Shown here piece by piece: positions 23,516-34,823 of a stretch of DNA of 64,000 bases. Source of the stretch: Hormiphora californensis (Eukaryota > Ctenophora > Tentaculata > Cydippida > Pleurobrachiidae); the NCBI GenBank assembly GCA_020137815.1, contig CM035355.1:3330847-3394846 (forward strand), given 5' to 3'. Each line of letters begins with the position of its first letter. The stretch's first letter is position 1. A model generated the notes under the pieces. The model made no database searches, was not told the origin of the DNA, and saw only the letters and a program-made list of their open reading frames with translations. The translations under genes and the position numbers were made by a program.

Positions 23516-23667
23516 ATGAGGCCCCTCGGAAATGTTCAAGTCATGCACAATCAAGTCACGCCCACCAATCACAGCTCAGAACGCGCGGAGTGCTTCGCGC
23601 GTTCTGCGCTGTGATTGGTGGGCGTGACTTGATTGTGCATGACTTGAACATTTCCGAGGGGCCTCAT
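23516..23667. mobile_element. 152-bp near-perfect palindrome
   Basis: The left arm begins ATGAGGCCCCTCGGAAATGT and the right arm ends ACATTTCCGAGGGGCCTCAT. The arms match essentially throughout, with a short centre around GGAGTGCTTCG near 23590. It resembles a very young foldback or MITE insertion. Confidence 0.85.
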
Positions 23668-23807
23668 ACTAGTCTTTAACTGTTGCATGTATTTTATGTG
23701 ATTTTCTTCGTGTAGCCAGTCAGGCAAAAACAATTTATATATACTATTATTGACATTGTTAGGCCAGATGCATGTGGCTTCTTTTATTACAATTTTTGCT
23801 CAGTTTT

Positions 23808-23925
23808 AAAGTCCGTTTCAAGCGACTTGACCCGTAATTCTTGGAATTTGGCGAATTGCGCGTGTATTTACAAAGGGGAAATCCTGAATTTCAAGGAATC
23901 TCAGCTCAAGTCGTTATTATTGGGA
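23808..23925. repeat. Small inverted-repeat element, copy 2
   Basis: It matches 1737-1869 in reverse orientation. Shared landmarks are GTCCGTTTCAAGCGACTTGA, TATTTACAAAGGGGAAATCC and CTCAAGTCGTT. It lies about 200 bp upstream of the BAH gene start. Confidence 0.75.
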
Positions 23926-24125
23926 AATACCGGAAAGTATTGTACTCGGCGAGCTTAAACTGTTTACGTTGCATTTTGACGCGCGCCGCGCTTTTCATTG
24001 TAAATGCAATTTTTAAAATAAAAAATCAGCTCAACTTTTTTCAAACGTTATTTTTAGCATGAATTTAGGAATCCCATATAAAATTGAACTATTCCAGAAA
24101 GGCTGCGGAATGTTCTAACACCAAC

Positions 24126-27100
24126 ATGGACAACCTCGCACGAGCCGTTAGTTCGCCGAAACAAGAAGCTCCAAAACCCGGTGAAGATGGCAGTTCCCCT
24201 CCGGGTGCAGTTGTGGAGAGCAGTTTGGTGAGGTTGGAAGGAGTAACCAAGAAAGCTGAGACTGGGCTAGTGTTTTACAGGTTAGAACCTTCCCTACGTT
24301 TACCACCTTTTTCAGTTACATCTTATCTTGGTAATAAATTTCGAATTCAGATTCACTAATAATTATTTTCTGACAGGACATGTTATGTAGATGACAACCG
24401 GTTTGTTGTCAACCAGAACGCCTTGATAGAACACCAGGGGAAGGTGAGGATTGGGAACATCCTCAAGTTTTACTGCCGCACTGTTGGAAATGAGCGAGTT
24501 TTGGTGCGATGGTATTTCAAGGATGAAGACCTTGATAAACCTCAGCAGAGTGTACCCCATGAGATTTACCTGACCTGTTACACTAGTAAACTATCAGTTA
24601 GGAGTCTTGTTAGGCTGGTTCACCTTATCGTGGTGGTCAATAAAGATGAAATTCCGGATTCTGCTCCAACCGATGTTTTTTATGGGTACAGGTATACAAT
24701 GATGAAGCTAACTTGTTTCTTTTTTAACGGCTGTTTTTGGTATTTAGACTGTGATAGATCAGATCTAATATAATGTCATTCTTTAGGTACTTTGACCACG
24801 ACTCAAAACAACTTTTGGAACACTCTGGTCAGCCTACCTTTACTAAAACAATGCCCCTACCCTCGGACAACGTCCAGGGCTCCTCAATGAGCCTGAACGA
24901 GGCTGAGGTGGAGAAGACCATCCAGTTTAGCATGCCCTTCACTGATAAGGATCGAACTTTTTACAAGTAAGTCCAACCACGTTTCAGATCTGAAGAAGGT
25001 ACTCATCAAATTGTTATAACTATTCAGGCTAGGTGCTATCAGCCAGAATACAATCGTTGATAACACCTCCCCTCTAGAATGTGTTCAGTGGGGCACGAAA
25101 GATATAAAATTGGTGATTTCGTCCTTCTACGTCAGCGAGATGACTCTTCAATTCGACGGATCATCCGTTTCAGTTATGATCATGATCAGAGACCCGTAGC
25201 TCTTGGCCAACTGATTTATTTTCCTAGCGAGGTATTTTGGTTAGGGATGGGGATGGAGAACCACCATTGGTGGTATAATTTTCTGTAGTAGCAGGCAAGC
25301 AGTACAGCTTGTGGTTCTGCCGCAGTTTCTAACTTATACTCTCTCTCTCTCTCTCTCCAGGTAACGCTCCAGCCGAAGGACCGATCCCTGCTGCACCCCC
25401 AGGAGGTAGTTGTCAGTAACTGGAAACGAATCCTCCTCGTTACGAGTATCCAGAAACGGTTAACGGTCATAAACCAGAACATATTTGAACCTATAGTACC
25501 AAGTAATAGGGTGTGTTTGTATCTGAAACGGTACTACGATCCATTCCAATATCAGGTGAGAGGAGGATGGTTATTGGTTTGTCTCTCTTTATTTTTATTT
25601 CACAATTTATAAATCTCTTTTTCTGTCGTCTCCCCATCTACCTGATCAACCTGACAACGCCTTTCTACCTCAATCCTTCCCCAGATAAGTCCCCTGTTGG
25701 AACCTTTGACAAGATCTGATTTCTCTATTGTCCCTGCGCCCCTAAAACCCTGTCTTCACACTGCAGTTCTTAGCAATCCAGTTGAGGAGGGTGAAAAGAA
25801 CTCGTTTGTGTAAGTAGGACAAAAAACAACAAATAGAACTTTGGTGTAACCTTGTTCATACCGCATTGCTCATACCGCATTGCTCATACCGCATTTTACT
25901 TCATAAATCGTTCGGTAGATCAAGTGTAACCGACCCGGTAAAATAATTAGCATGGTCACCCTCATCCCCAATCCAACACCCTCCTCCCTATTCAGGACGT
26001 GCAAAGTTGGTCATGAGGTATTTCGGATGGGAGATTATGTAACCCTTCAAGCGGGTAGTGCAGCAGTGCGAGTACTGGAGTTGTACCACCTTTATGGGAC
26101 AGCCGTCATGAAGTGTAACAAACTTTTTACCCTGGTTAGTTTTTGTTAGTTGTTAGTTTTCATCTTGGTTGTTATGGTAACGGTTCAATTCCGATCGTCT
26201 GTAGCTATGGAGATTGGAGACACAGATATCACTGTAACTCCAAAGATATAAACTAACCCAGATCTCTCCCTATTAGAAAAGTGTCCCATCAAACCTGCGG
26301 CCTCTCCTCAGCTCCAGCCTCATCTTCAGCTCTGTCGTCTACACGGATGTGCCCTGTAGCCTCTTTTTTGAAAGGATCAATGTTGTATTTAGCAGGGACA
26401 AAGTGACAGACTCCGGGACCTTTTTGGCCGGTGATTACATGGATTTTGAGAACAAACAAGTTTACAGGTAAACACAAGGCAGTACTGGCAGTACTGGCAC
26501 TAAATTTAGAAATTCAATATGTGTTCGAATGGACAATTTGTATTATTTTCAGTTTGGAGGGCGGTACTGACTCACTCGGTGTGAGAGATATCCCTAGACC
26601 GGGTAAAAATCTCTCCAGCACGGACACCACCAGCGTCTCATCCCCTAAAGTTGCTGAATCCAAAAAGCGGAAACCCTCGACCCCTGCTCAACCTGATGGA
26701 GTCAGGAGACAGGCCGAAAATTCCAAGGTAAGAGTACTATTTTTGGGGTATTTTTGTATTTGAAAACCAGTAAAATAAACCATGACTTCAATTTACAGCT
26801 TAGTAATTTTAAAAAGATATTTCTAAAACACATAATATCTTATCTCCCAGAAGCAGCCGAGAAGCAGTGAATCATCCTCCCCGTCCATCACCCGAACTGT
26901 GGAACAGCAGAAGCGCAGGAAATTAGATCCACCCTCGTCCACAGTAGTAGTTGAACCACGACAGAAAACAACTTATGATAAGATGAAGGCTGCCCTTCAG
27001 CACCAACCACCCTCAGAACCAGCAAGGAGTAACATCTTTCAGACGCTCACCAAGAATGCCAGTCCCACACACTGCCCGCAACAACAGAGTGGGGCTGTTA

Positions 27101-27950
27101 AAAGTGTGGTGGATAAAGTTGGTAATACCTCATCGAGGGTAGTGAATCCTGATACCATTGCAGTTGGTGGTGTAGTAAGTGCGGGGGAGGCATCTAAACA
27201 GTCGAAGAAGCAACACGAATCAGGAAAGAAAGACCAAGAGAAGTCTGCTGGGACGGGGTCCAGTCCAAGAATTGTCGATGAGCGACCAAACCAAAAACCA
27301 GTGCAAAACTTAGCAGCAGCAGTAGCTCCGAACCAAAATACAAACAGTTCAACATCGGACGGGAACTCCAGCGTTAAGATAATATCTACAGAAGCTTCTA
27401 CTGTTACTCCTTCTGCTGTTACACCAGTGGTTATCATGGATACAGATTCTACTAGCATTACCATAGCAACGGAAACGTTACCCATGGTAACGATAACTCC
27501 AGGAACCACCAGCACTACACTGTCTACCGATGCTGGTGTTTCTATTGTTATTGGAAGTAGTGATGAAGTGGCTGGGGCTACTAATGGGGCACCATTTGTA
27601 CCAACCATCATATCTAGTACCAATGTTGATGAGGCTACAAAAGAGGTAAAATATCTATATCTAATCAGTCTTTTATTCCGAGTTTAAACATTGCTGTTCC
27701 ACGACCCTTATCCTACTTTGCTATTACCTATTAGTCTACTAGCACATCTTATATTTTATATCTCTAATCTCCAGGCAGCAGTACCGGTGTCAGTTTCCCA
27801 CGAATCTGACGGAACGATAACTATCTCCACTGGAGAGGATACTGAAACAGTTGAGAGCAAATTGGAGGATGCGTATCAGAAGGATGGCTCTACTTTCTAC
27901 AGGTAAACCCCTGGTCTGTCTATCTGTCTGTCGGTATGTCTGTCTGTATA

Positions 27951-28009
<59 letters not shown>

Positions 28010-30325
28010 GTCTGTCGTCTGCCTGTCTTTCTGCCTCTCTGTCTGTCTCTAGCTCTCTGTCTCTAGCTCTCTATCTCTAGCTCTCTGTTTGTCTCTCTGA
28101 CTGACACTGTAATCTCCCCAGGCACTGTATACTAGGCGAGGAGCGGATTACAGAGGGCGAGTTTGTGTATGTCAGGTGTGACAGTCACCATGGTGACGCC
28201 CAGGAGAGTTGGCGTGTAGCCAGGGTGATGGCCCTGTTCGATGATAAGGGATCACCCTCAGCACGGGTCATGTGGTTCTATCTCCCTGAGGAGATGGTCG
28301 CTAGTAAGAGGGAGCGGGCTTCAATGCATGCTGCGGAGGTGTTCGCCTCCAGTTGTACCGATACTGTGGATTTGTGTACCTTTGAAGGTAAGAGATTTTG
28401 AGATTTTACCACAAGTGGAAGTGACTTTTGACACTTGAAAACGATATAAAACAGCCTGAACCCCCTCCCGGCTTCTAAATGTTTGATTAAAAGAAACTGA
28501 GAACAAAGAATTAAATAGGAATCATTTCAAACAATGATTGCTCCCTTCAATTACCAGGTAAAGCAGCAGTGGTGGTTCTTCAATTTAAAGAGAGGATACC
28601 TAAAGATCCACCCCCTAACGCTCTCTACTGCAGGAGATACTACGACCCGTACAAGTAAGTAACATACGGAGTGCTACTGAAATATCGGACCAACAGAGAT
28701 AAAAAGATTCTGTGATATCGTCCAGAAGAATTTTATCTCTTTAAAAAGTTGGTCGATCGTACTCTCTCCTAGTGTTGATCTTACATTTTCTTTCCAAAAT
28801 TAAAATTACGATTTTATCCCGTATAGGAACACGATAAAGCCGTTGAAAAATGCTCTAAGTGCAACTGACTTATCAATATTACCTGAGCCAAGGAAACAAG
28901 CAACTAAGGGCACACCAAGGGGAAAGGTAAGGAATCACTTCCTCAAACTCACCATGTCTATAATATGACTTGACTAGGAGACATGATTATTGTTCCCATA
29001 TAACTATTTTGTCTCCTGGCCCTTGATATTTAACGGAATACTTACATATTGAATTCTAAATTTTATTACTATTTTAGGGTGATACATCTCTAACTAGAAG
29101 TCCAGCCACCGCATCTCCCATCTCCACCGGTTCACCCCGATCTACTCGAAGGGCAGCTAAATCAGATGCCGTCTCTAAACTCCTCACCAGTAATTTTGAA
29201 CCACCCTCATCTCCCGTACAATCAAACTCCTCCGGGTTCCCTGGATCACCGGTCAGTGGAACGGTGGACTCTCCACAGAGAACGGTGGACTATCCACAGA
29301 GGATGGACTCTCCACAAATAGAGAGCCCAGTCCCCTCTCCCGCTGGGGATCTCCCTCCATCGGACTCACCGGGTTCCCAAGCTAGTACAGCAACTTTGGA
29401 TAACACTGCACTTTCCGTTAATATTGTTGAATCTCAAGCGGTTACCATGGAGACAAAGGTTTCCATGGAGACGCCAGTAATTAACTGTGGAGTTGAAACA
29501 GAACCCATATCACCCGTTACAGCCCCGGTTGACATCTCTACAAGCGCTAACCTCGCCACAGGGACAATAATCTCCCAATCTAACAACAACTCCAAACAGG
29601 CAACTACTACTCCAGCTATTTCTACAGTACCCACTCGAATTACAACCGCCCCGTCTATTGAAGTACATGCTAGCAGTAATGCTCCTGCAAGCACAGTGCC
29701 AGCTACTATTTCTGCAACTACTGTACCTGTTATAGGAACTAGTTTATCTGTAGCAGCTGTACCTTCTTCCACAGTACACTACACAGCAGTGCCTGCTGTA
29801 GCACCTACTGCCGTTCCTGTATTAGCTAACACCGTACCCAAAACAACAGTGCCCGTTCCCGTAACTCCTGTTCTACCTACTGTCGTTCCCGTCAATGTTG
29901 CAATCCCTAATGCCGTTCCTGTAGCCCCTTCTGTCCCACTCACCGCAATACCTACACCAGTTCCCCCCTTCGTTCCAGTGATTGTCTCCGCCGTATCTCT
30001 CAGTCCCACTACAACACCCACTACAACATCTGTTCATGGATCCTCAACTCAGTGTGTTGATCTGCAACAACAGATGCAGCAATCGACCTTCCAGAACACG
30101 CCCCAAGTCTTGAACCAGCTGCTACAAAATTCTCAAGCCCTCAGCAGGCTACTCCAAAGCCCTCCTCCTCAAGTCTCTAACCAACTACTACAAAATCCTC
30201 CTCCGATTGCCAATCAGTTGCTTCAAAACTCAACACCGCCATCAGCTGGTCAAATTGTTAGGGAACGGAAACCCTCAGTGACAGTAGAAACTTTGGGGGT
30301 AGTAGATAATGGGGATGAACCTTAG
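24126..30325 (+). CDS. Chromatin protein with four BAH-like repeats
   Basis: Fifteen exons: 24126-24280, 24377-24691, 24787-24966, 25078-25231, 25361-25555, 25685-25809, 25996-26134, 26277-26467, 26553-26727, 26851-27645, 27775-27902, 28122-28387, 28558-28654, 28827-28926, 29078-30325. Every phase closes, giving 1420 residues. Each of four repeats starts near a phase-2 junction with an aromatic residue, a Cys and a GxxV-type strand: FYR-TCYVDDNRF (residue 50), FYK-MCSVGHERYKIGDFV (215), FVTCKVGHEVFRMGDYV (374), FYR-HCILGEERITEGEFV (850). Repeats 1 and 4 keep the BAH strand pattern (VLVRWYFKDED, ARVMWFYLPEEM); repeats 1, 2 and 4 end in a hallmark such as DVFYGYRYFD, LYLKRYYDPF or LYCRRYYDPY. 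Between 3 and 4 is a Ser/Thr/Lys-rich linker with KKRK and KRRK nuclear signals. The last 415 residues are Ser/Thr/Pro/Val- and Gln-rich. BAH domains bind nucleosomes or histone tails; the partner here is unknown. Confidence 0.8.
27935..28012. repeat. (TCTG)n microsatellite in the BAH gene
   Basis: A near-pure CTGT/TCTG tetranucleotide run in intron 11, degrading into TCTC repeats before the acceptor. Confidence 0.9.
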
Positions 30326-30507
30326 TGTGTAATGTGCCCTAATTTATGCTAAATTATATCAACAACACGGATTTATTAGACTGGGAGATTGTTTTTAACT
30401 ATTTATAATCTAATTTCGCTATACCTAGCCACATTTTCCAAAGCCTAGATTTTCTGATATATATCTATCATCTATAACTTGTAGTATTTAACAATTTTAT
30501 AGCGAGA

Positions 30508-30983
30508 ATGGCGAGAATGGATCCCAAGCGATTTACACCATTTGGTGACTTTGCCCGATGGATGCGGACAAGTGACTATAACCAGGCTACTGCTTCAGCG
30601 GTCGTGCTCAGTGCAATGATGTATTTCGCATATCGCCACACGTCAAAAGAAAGCGTAAGTTGAATTGATCATACTTTTTATTGGGAGCGTGTGACACCAT
30701 GTGAGTAACTAAAAGTGAAGCACTAGCCAGCGTCCTCGTAGAAGAAGAAGAAGAAGCTATAAATTTTCGAGCCTAGACTCCGTTGTTGGTAACTCTCCCT
30801 TCCCCTATTGATCGGTTGGTTAGCTTTAACCCTCCCTAACATCAGAGGCAGGCAGTCAGCGAGATTGATCAAGTCAGAGAGAACATCAGAAAGGAGACAG
30901 AGAGGATACGAGGTATTTTAGCAGAACGAGAGAAACAGCTACAACAAGCTAGTATAACGGACTCTGTCAATTCAGAAACTTGA
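30508..30983 (+). CDS. Small single-pass membrane protein with a coiled-coil tail
   Basis: Two exons, 30508-30654 and 30846-30983, give 94 residues. The N-terminus is MARMDPKRFTPFGDFARWM. A short hydrophobic helix follows (ATASAVVLSAMMYFAYRH), and the second exon is a highly charged Glu/Arg/Lys helix (IDQVRENIRKETERIRGIL) ending NSET. A basic N-terminus, one helix and a charged coil are typical of small mitochondrial inner-membrane or assembly-factor proteins. I could not match it to a family, so location and role are inference. It lies 183 bp after the BAH gene and about 280 bp before the ATG4 exons, on the same strand. A PPxY or targeting motif is not seen. The in-phase splice and codon-level coherence support a real gene. 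Confidence 0.65.
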
Positions 30984-31258
30984 ATAGTGAGGTGTGATGG
31001 GATTTGTTTGTTAATTTATTATTTTGTACTGTTTGGTATTGCTGCTATCACATTTGAGAATTGAGATACTGATCGTTGAGGTTTTGGGCATCTGAATATA
31101 ATCCACTAAGTCTTCTTCTTTCTCTATCCTTAGTCCAGATACCATCTCTTCCTTATCCATTATCCCTCATCATTCCCTTTTCTCACTATCCCCCTCATCC
31201 GACATCCCCCTTATCTCAATACCCCAATCCCTTGATATAAGCAATGTGAGAATGGTGT

Positions 31259-33892
31259 ATGTCGGTGCGTCACATTCTAACGACTGTTTCTAACAACGCC
31301 CTCCCAATCACTGTCGCTGTCCTTGCATGCGGAACTGTCTATCTACTACGCAAGGTATTGTTTAGCAGTAGTAAGTAAGGTATTAAGTTTGTCTGATGTT
31401 TTGTTTTTACATAGATTCGACCGACTTCAGTATCTTCAGTATTGAGTACTAAATTCTCCCCCCTCGTCTAGTACCAGTATCGCGTAATGGGATCGGAGAC
31501 CAATATCTCACTTGAAGCCACCCTAAACACCCTAAACAACACTATAAACAACACGATAAACGACTATACAGCGGGGTTTACAGAAGAAGGGAAATCTTGT
31601 ATACAGGATGGGGTTATAGAGGTAGGTGTAGTTCTTGTAACAATGCTATTACTACTAGTACGCTGTACAATTTTGTGGAATCTTAGTTTGTTCCTATCAG
31701 TAAATCCCATAATCCCCCACTAATTGCTAGGCAGGTCCTACTCCCTCCCTACTCCCTTGTTCCCCCACTAGGTGCTAGGCAGGTCCTACTCTCTCCCTGA
31801 GGACCGAGAGGCCTACGAAGAGGATGTCGAAAGCTTCCTCTGGTTTTCATATCGGCGGAATTTCAGGGCAATAGGGGGAACACAGTTTACATCTGACAGA
31901 GGATGGGGCTGTATGTTGAGATGTATTCAGATGTTGTACTCACACACCCTCATCAGACATTCCTTTAGCAGGGACTGGAGGTAAGGGATGGGAAATATTT
32001 AGAAATATATTTTTCGTTTAACATTCACCGTCCACGGTGTATTGAGATTCTATCACGTATTTCAGTTATGTGACATGTTTCACCTATAATTTTAGATGGA
32101 AGTTTTGTCCTAAGTACAATGCCATTCTAAGAGATTTTCTGGATGATCCTAATGGGCTTTATTCTATCCAGCAAATTGGTAAGTGTTTTTATCAGGAAAG
32201 TTTTGAAAAATACGTTGCTGTTTCTGAGCTGTAGTAACTCCTCTCTTTGAACCTCTGTTATTACAAAATTTCTCCTCTATCGCAGTTAGCTAACTCTCTC
32301 TCTCTGCTCCCAGTACAACAGCCCCTAACTTTCTACCATCACAGCCCTAACTCTGTCTCTCCCCCTTCAGCAAAGGCAGGCTGCTCGGCGGGTAAAGATG
32401 TCGGAACATGGTTCGGTCCTAACACAGCTGCCCAATCTATCCGGGTCCTATCCGAATTCCACAAGGATCTGAATCTGAATGTGCAAGTTGTCATGGACAA
32501 CTTCATGTGTATCGAGGACATAGGTACAGTTTGTCATACTTTCTCAATGAACACAATATGATAGTTTTGTCATACTATCATTGAACTTTTTTCTTTACCT
32601 CACCCCTTTCACACCTCTCCCTGCTTACATCAATCTCTCTCCCTCACCTCTCTCTCCTCGCAGTGTTCTTCAGCTCGAATGAACATACTGGAGAGTGGGT
32701 TCCCCTCCTCTTACTAATACCACTAAGACTGGGTCTCTCCGAGTGCAACAACATCTATATGGAACCAATAAAGGTTTGGGGATACAGTTATATGCGATGA
32801 TTTTACTTGCCTTAGTTTTACAAAACTATTGAAATCTTGAATTGAAGTATTTAGATCCCAGTCATAACCCTTCAACTCTCCAGGCAGTGTTTTGATCTAC
32901 CCCACAATGTTGGTGCAGTGGGAGGGAGGCCCAACTCTGCCTTCTACTTTATTGGTTACCAGGGCGACAGACTACTCTACCTAGACCCCCATGTCACACA
33001 GGAATCCCTTAGTCCTGACTCAATCGACCTTGACAGGTGAGAGATGATAGTATCACCACTTTATTTTATGGTCTCTAGGAGAATCCAGAATTATGTTGAA
33101 TGGGTGCTAGAAATGAAGCTCTATTAGTATCTTCACCTATTTAAAACTGTTTTCAGGATTCCTGATGAGAGTTATCATACCCGGAAGGTAGATTTATTAC
33201 CATGGGAACAACTTGACCCTTCAATCGCCCTGGCTTTCTATTGTCGGACAAGGAACGACTTTGATGAGCTGTGTGGGGAACTTAGAGCGGTGGGTTTTAT
33301 AGAGATTAGTTTTAGTAGAGTCCCTCATTTGATAGTGGCTCCCCTCAAACTATCTAAATCAAATATATGGACCCCCTCCCCTAGCCCTCTAACTTATCTA
33401 ATTCTTTTCAGGATATCACGTCGGGACCAAGTTCACTATTCGAAATGGCAGAAGAACGGCCTTCATACATGACCCCGCCCCGTAGACATCCACTAGACAA
33501 ACTACCCGAAAACTATACCGGTAAATTGTAGAGATAGTGTATCACAAGACTCAGTACTACTGATGTACATTGCGACATGGTTGTAGGGCGCGAGTATTCT
33601 GTAGCACAGCAAGGATCCATATTATCGCGCGGAGTACTTGATCCTTCTCTCTCACAGTTCGCGCGCTTACACTGTCGCTGTTTGGTCGATATGAGACCAA
33701 AACAGTCACCGGCCACGCCTTGTCACAATGTCCAATGCTACTGCAGCAATAATTGCTAGTTTTAACTCTTTCTGTACTAGATGATGATCTTAATCCCGAT
33801 CTTATCTCCCTTCAGCCGAATACGAAGATTTGAACACAGAGGATGCGGCAGATACGGATTCAGACGGATTTGAGATCATTTCGAACTCGTAA
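31259..33892 (+). CDS. ATG4: Autophagy cysteine protease ATG4
   Basis: Core exons: 31472-31621, 31772-31980, 32096-32178, 32371-32523, 32664-32773, 32888-33036, 33157-33289, 33412-33520, 33816-33892. All phases close, giving 385 residues from the ATG at 31487. An upstream exon, 31259-31354, joins in frame and would add MSVRHILTTVSNNALP plus a hydrophobic helix (ITVAVLACGTVYLLRK), for 422 residues; its use is uncertain. ATG4 cleaves pro-Atg8/LC3 and delipidates it. The catalytic Cys lies in RGWGCMLRC, and the Asp and His in YLDPHVTQ. Other family landmarks are WFSYRRNF, TWFGPN, the regulatory-loop segment VGAVGGRPNSAFYFIGYQGD and LLPWEQLDPSIALAFYC. The tail DSDGFEIISNS contains FEII, a canonical LC3-interacting motif, as in human ATG4B. 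Exon 32888 uses the second of two close AG acceptors to keep frame. IFT56 converges from the other side. Confidence 0.93.
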
Positions 33893-34823
33893 AAAGATTG
33901 AAACAGCAGAGCTGATCTGTTTTGTACGAGCTAGGGGGAAACGAGAAACTTGTTTTTTGCAGGATGTAGAGAATTTATTGCTAAAAAGAGAGACGTTTGT
34001 GATTAATGACATCAATTTGTAATTCTGTGACAGCCTCAGAGTGTATTGTGTAGAACTGTAGAGCCCAGTGTAATATCTAGATATATTATATCGAGAATTC
34101 TAGCAACGTTTCGTGATTGTGGGAGTTTTTGTCGATTATATTTGTTGTGCCAGATTTTTTTTCAGTTAAAGTAAATTATCGTGTTTTTAGTACATTCCTG
34201 GGGTTATTTGGACGAGGGCCTGTCAATGCGATGCTTGACCTCTCAAACAAGGTATATTGTCTTCCGAGGGTTATTGAGTATCACACCTTATGGCAGCGAC
34301 TGCTCGTGACAGTGTAACTTGATGAATCATGTGCATTATATATGTGTTAAAGGTGATGTTTCCGTTGCGAAATTGTCTGTGTGGCGGCGCCGACCCGTCA
34401 CCCAATATGGGAAACAACGTTGTGTATTGTGTGGGTCTGTGAGGGTTCGGTAGATCAATCAAAACTGGGTCTGGCGCCGCGACACAGGAAAATAATGGAT
34501 ACATTATTTGGGATGGTAAAACAGAGAAAAAGGGAACTATGTACAAGATACACACACCGTTCAAATATATCACACACATGAAGTGTTTACTTACAAACAT
34601 ATCATAGCACGCCTACTACGACCTATACCTACTATAAGAATTGACCTGCAACACTTATATGTCTGAATCACACACATTTTCTGTCGTCCAAAACTGGGCA
34701 CTCAGTTCAAATTAATTGGCGTGTTGCTAACCCTTCATAAGTTTTTACTCTGGCATGTTCCTCCTGACAAACAATGAAACATGTGTTGTCTTATTATGTC
34801 ACTTTGCTTGCATCAACTTCAAG
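33893..34823. other. Convergent gap between ATG4 and IFT56; no gene seen
   Basis: Both 3' UTRs probably fall here. Nothing recognisable was found. Open frames in 34117-34600 lack any motif or splice support. Confidence 0.6.

Noticed and set aside
27039-27623. A 194-codon frame antisense to the BAH gene
   Set aside because: Shadow of the Ser/Thr/Val-rich exon; no splice or motif support.
30508-30983. HIG1 or PET117 identity for the small membrane protein
   Set aside because: Only the one-helix plus charged-tail plan is shared; no diagnostic residues match.
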